Source: Gemmatimonadota bacterium
Lineage (GTDB): Bacteria > Gemmatimonadota > Gemmatimonadetes > Palauibacterales > Palauibacteraceae
Direction: 5' to 3'
Length of the DNA: 6,638 nt
Assembly: GCA_029288095.1 (NCBI GenBank)
Contig: JARFPW010000277.1
Coordinates: forward strand, 1-6,638
The position numbers and the translations under genes are program-made. The notes beneath the pieces are model-generated. The model had not been told where the DNA came from. It saw only the letters and a list, made by a program, of their open reading frames with translations, and searched no databases. Below, piece by piece: positions 6,565 through 6,638 of the stretch (positions are counted from its first letter, which is position 1; every line of letters starts with the position of its first letter).

Positions 6565-6636
6565 TCAGTAGTAGTAATACAGGGAGGCAGAAAGCTCGAT
6601 ATTGTGCGTCCATTCCGATTCCTGCGGCGCTTCGAG
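6565..6636 (-). CDS. Possible C-terminal end of an upstream gene (partial)
   Basis: In a frame different from fdhD, the minus strand encodes about 23 residues from the window edge, ending in EWTHNIELSASLYYYY and a TGA at 6567-6565. Alternating polar and hydrophobic residues ending in aromatics resemble a last outer-membrane beta-strand. The stop lies against the AAGGA that could serve fdhD, as expected for a coupled upstream gene. The fragment is too short to identify, and the case rests mainly on its position. Confidence 0.25.
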   Translation of the reverse strand, partial: LEAPQESEWTHNIELSASLYYYY

Positions 6637-6638
6637 AC

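Overview
This is a high-GC, densely packed bacterial segment. It contains a convincing molybdenum-cofactor (Moco) maturation cluster on the minus strand and a ketoacyl-ACP synthase III (FabH-type) gene facing it on the plus strand. Intergenic space is almost nil, start codons are mostly GTG or TTG, and the penicillin-binding-protein-4-type enzyme carries an export signal. These traits suggest a GC-rich Gram-negative bacterium. Gemmatimonadota or a similar environmental lineage is my guess, but nothing here fixes the taxonomy.

Layout: bases 1-182 hold nothing I can assign. A plausible sigma70-type promoter (183-211) precedes a FabH-like gene on the plus strand (269-1357). Its stop codon and the stop codon of the converging minus-strand gene lie only 12 bases apart, inside opposite arms of one inverted repeat (1346-1380), which is probably a shared terminator.

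Read 5'->3' on the minus strand, from the right edge leftwards, the genes are: fdhD (sulfur carrier for formate-dehydrogenase-type enzymes; start not resolved), mobA (Moco guanylyltransferase), a dacB-like D-Ala-D-Ala carboxypeptidase/endopeptidase, moeA (molybdenum insertion), and a six-Asp-box (BNR) beta-propeller protein of unknown function. Junctions are TGA-C-GTG (fdhD/mobA), GTGA (mobA/dacB), GTGA (dacB/moeA) and TGATG (moeA/BNR), so the five genes are almost certainly one translationally coupled operon.

How they fit together: MoeA inserts molybdate into molybdopterin, MobA adds GMP to make the guanine-dinucleotide form, and FdhD normally delivers sulfur to that bis-MGD cofactor. Together these suggest the cell makes a bis-MGD enzyme such as a formate dehydrogenase, although no such enzyme is in the window. 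Three things stand out. The FdhD homologue has no CxxC sulfur-transfer loop. A periplasmic peptidoglycan enzyme sits inside the Moco operon. A leaderless BNR propeller is coupled to moeA. No CRISPR array, mobile element, tRNA or rRNA was seen.
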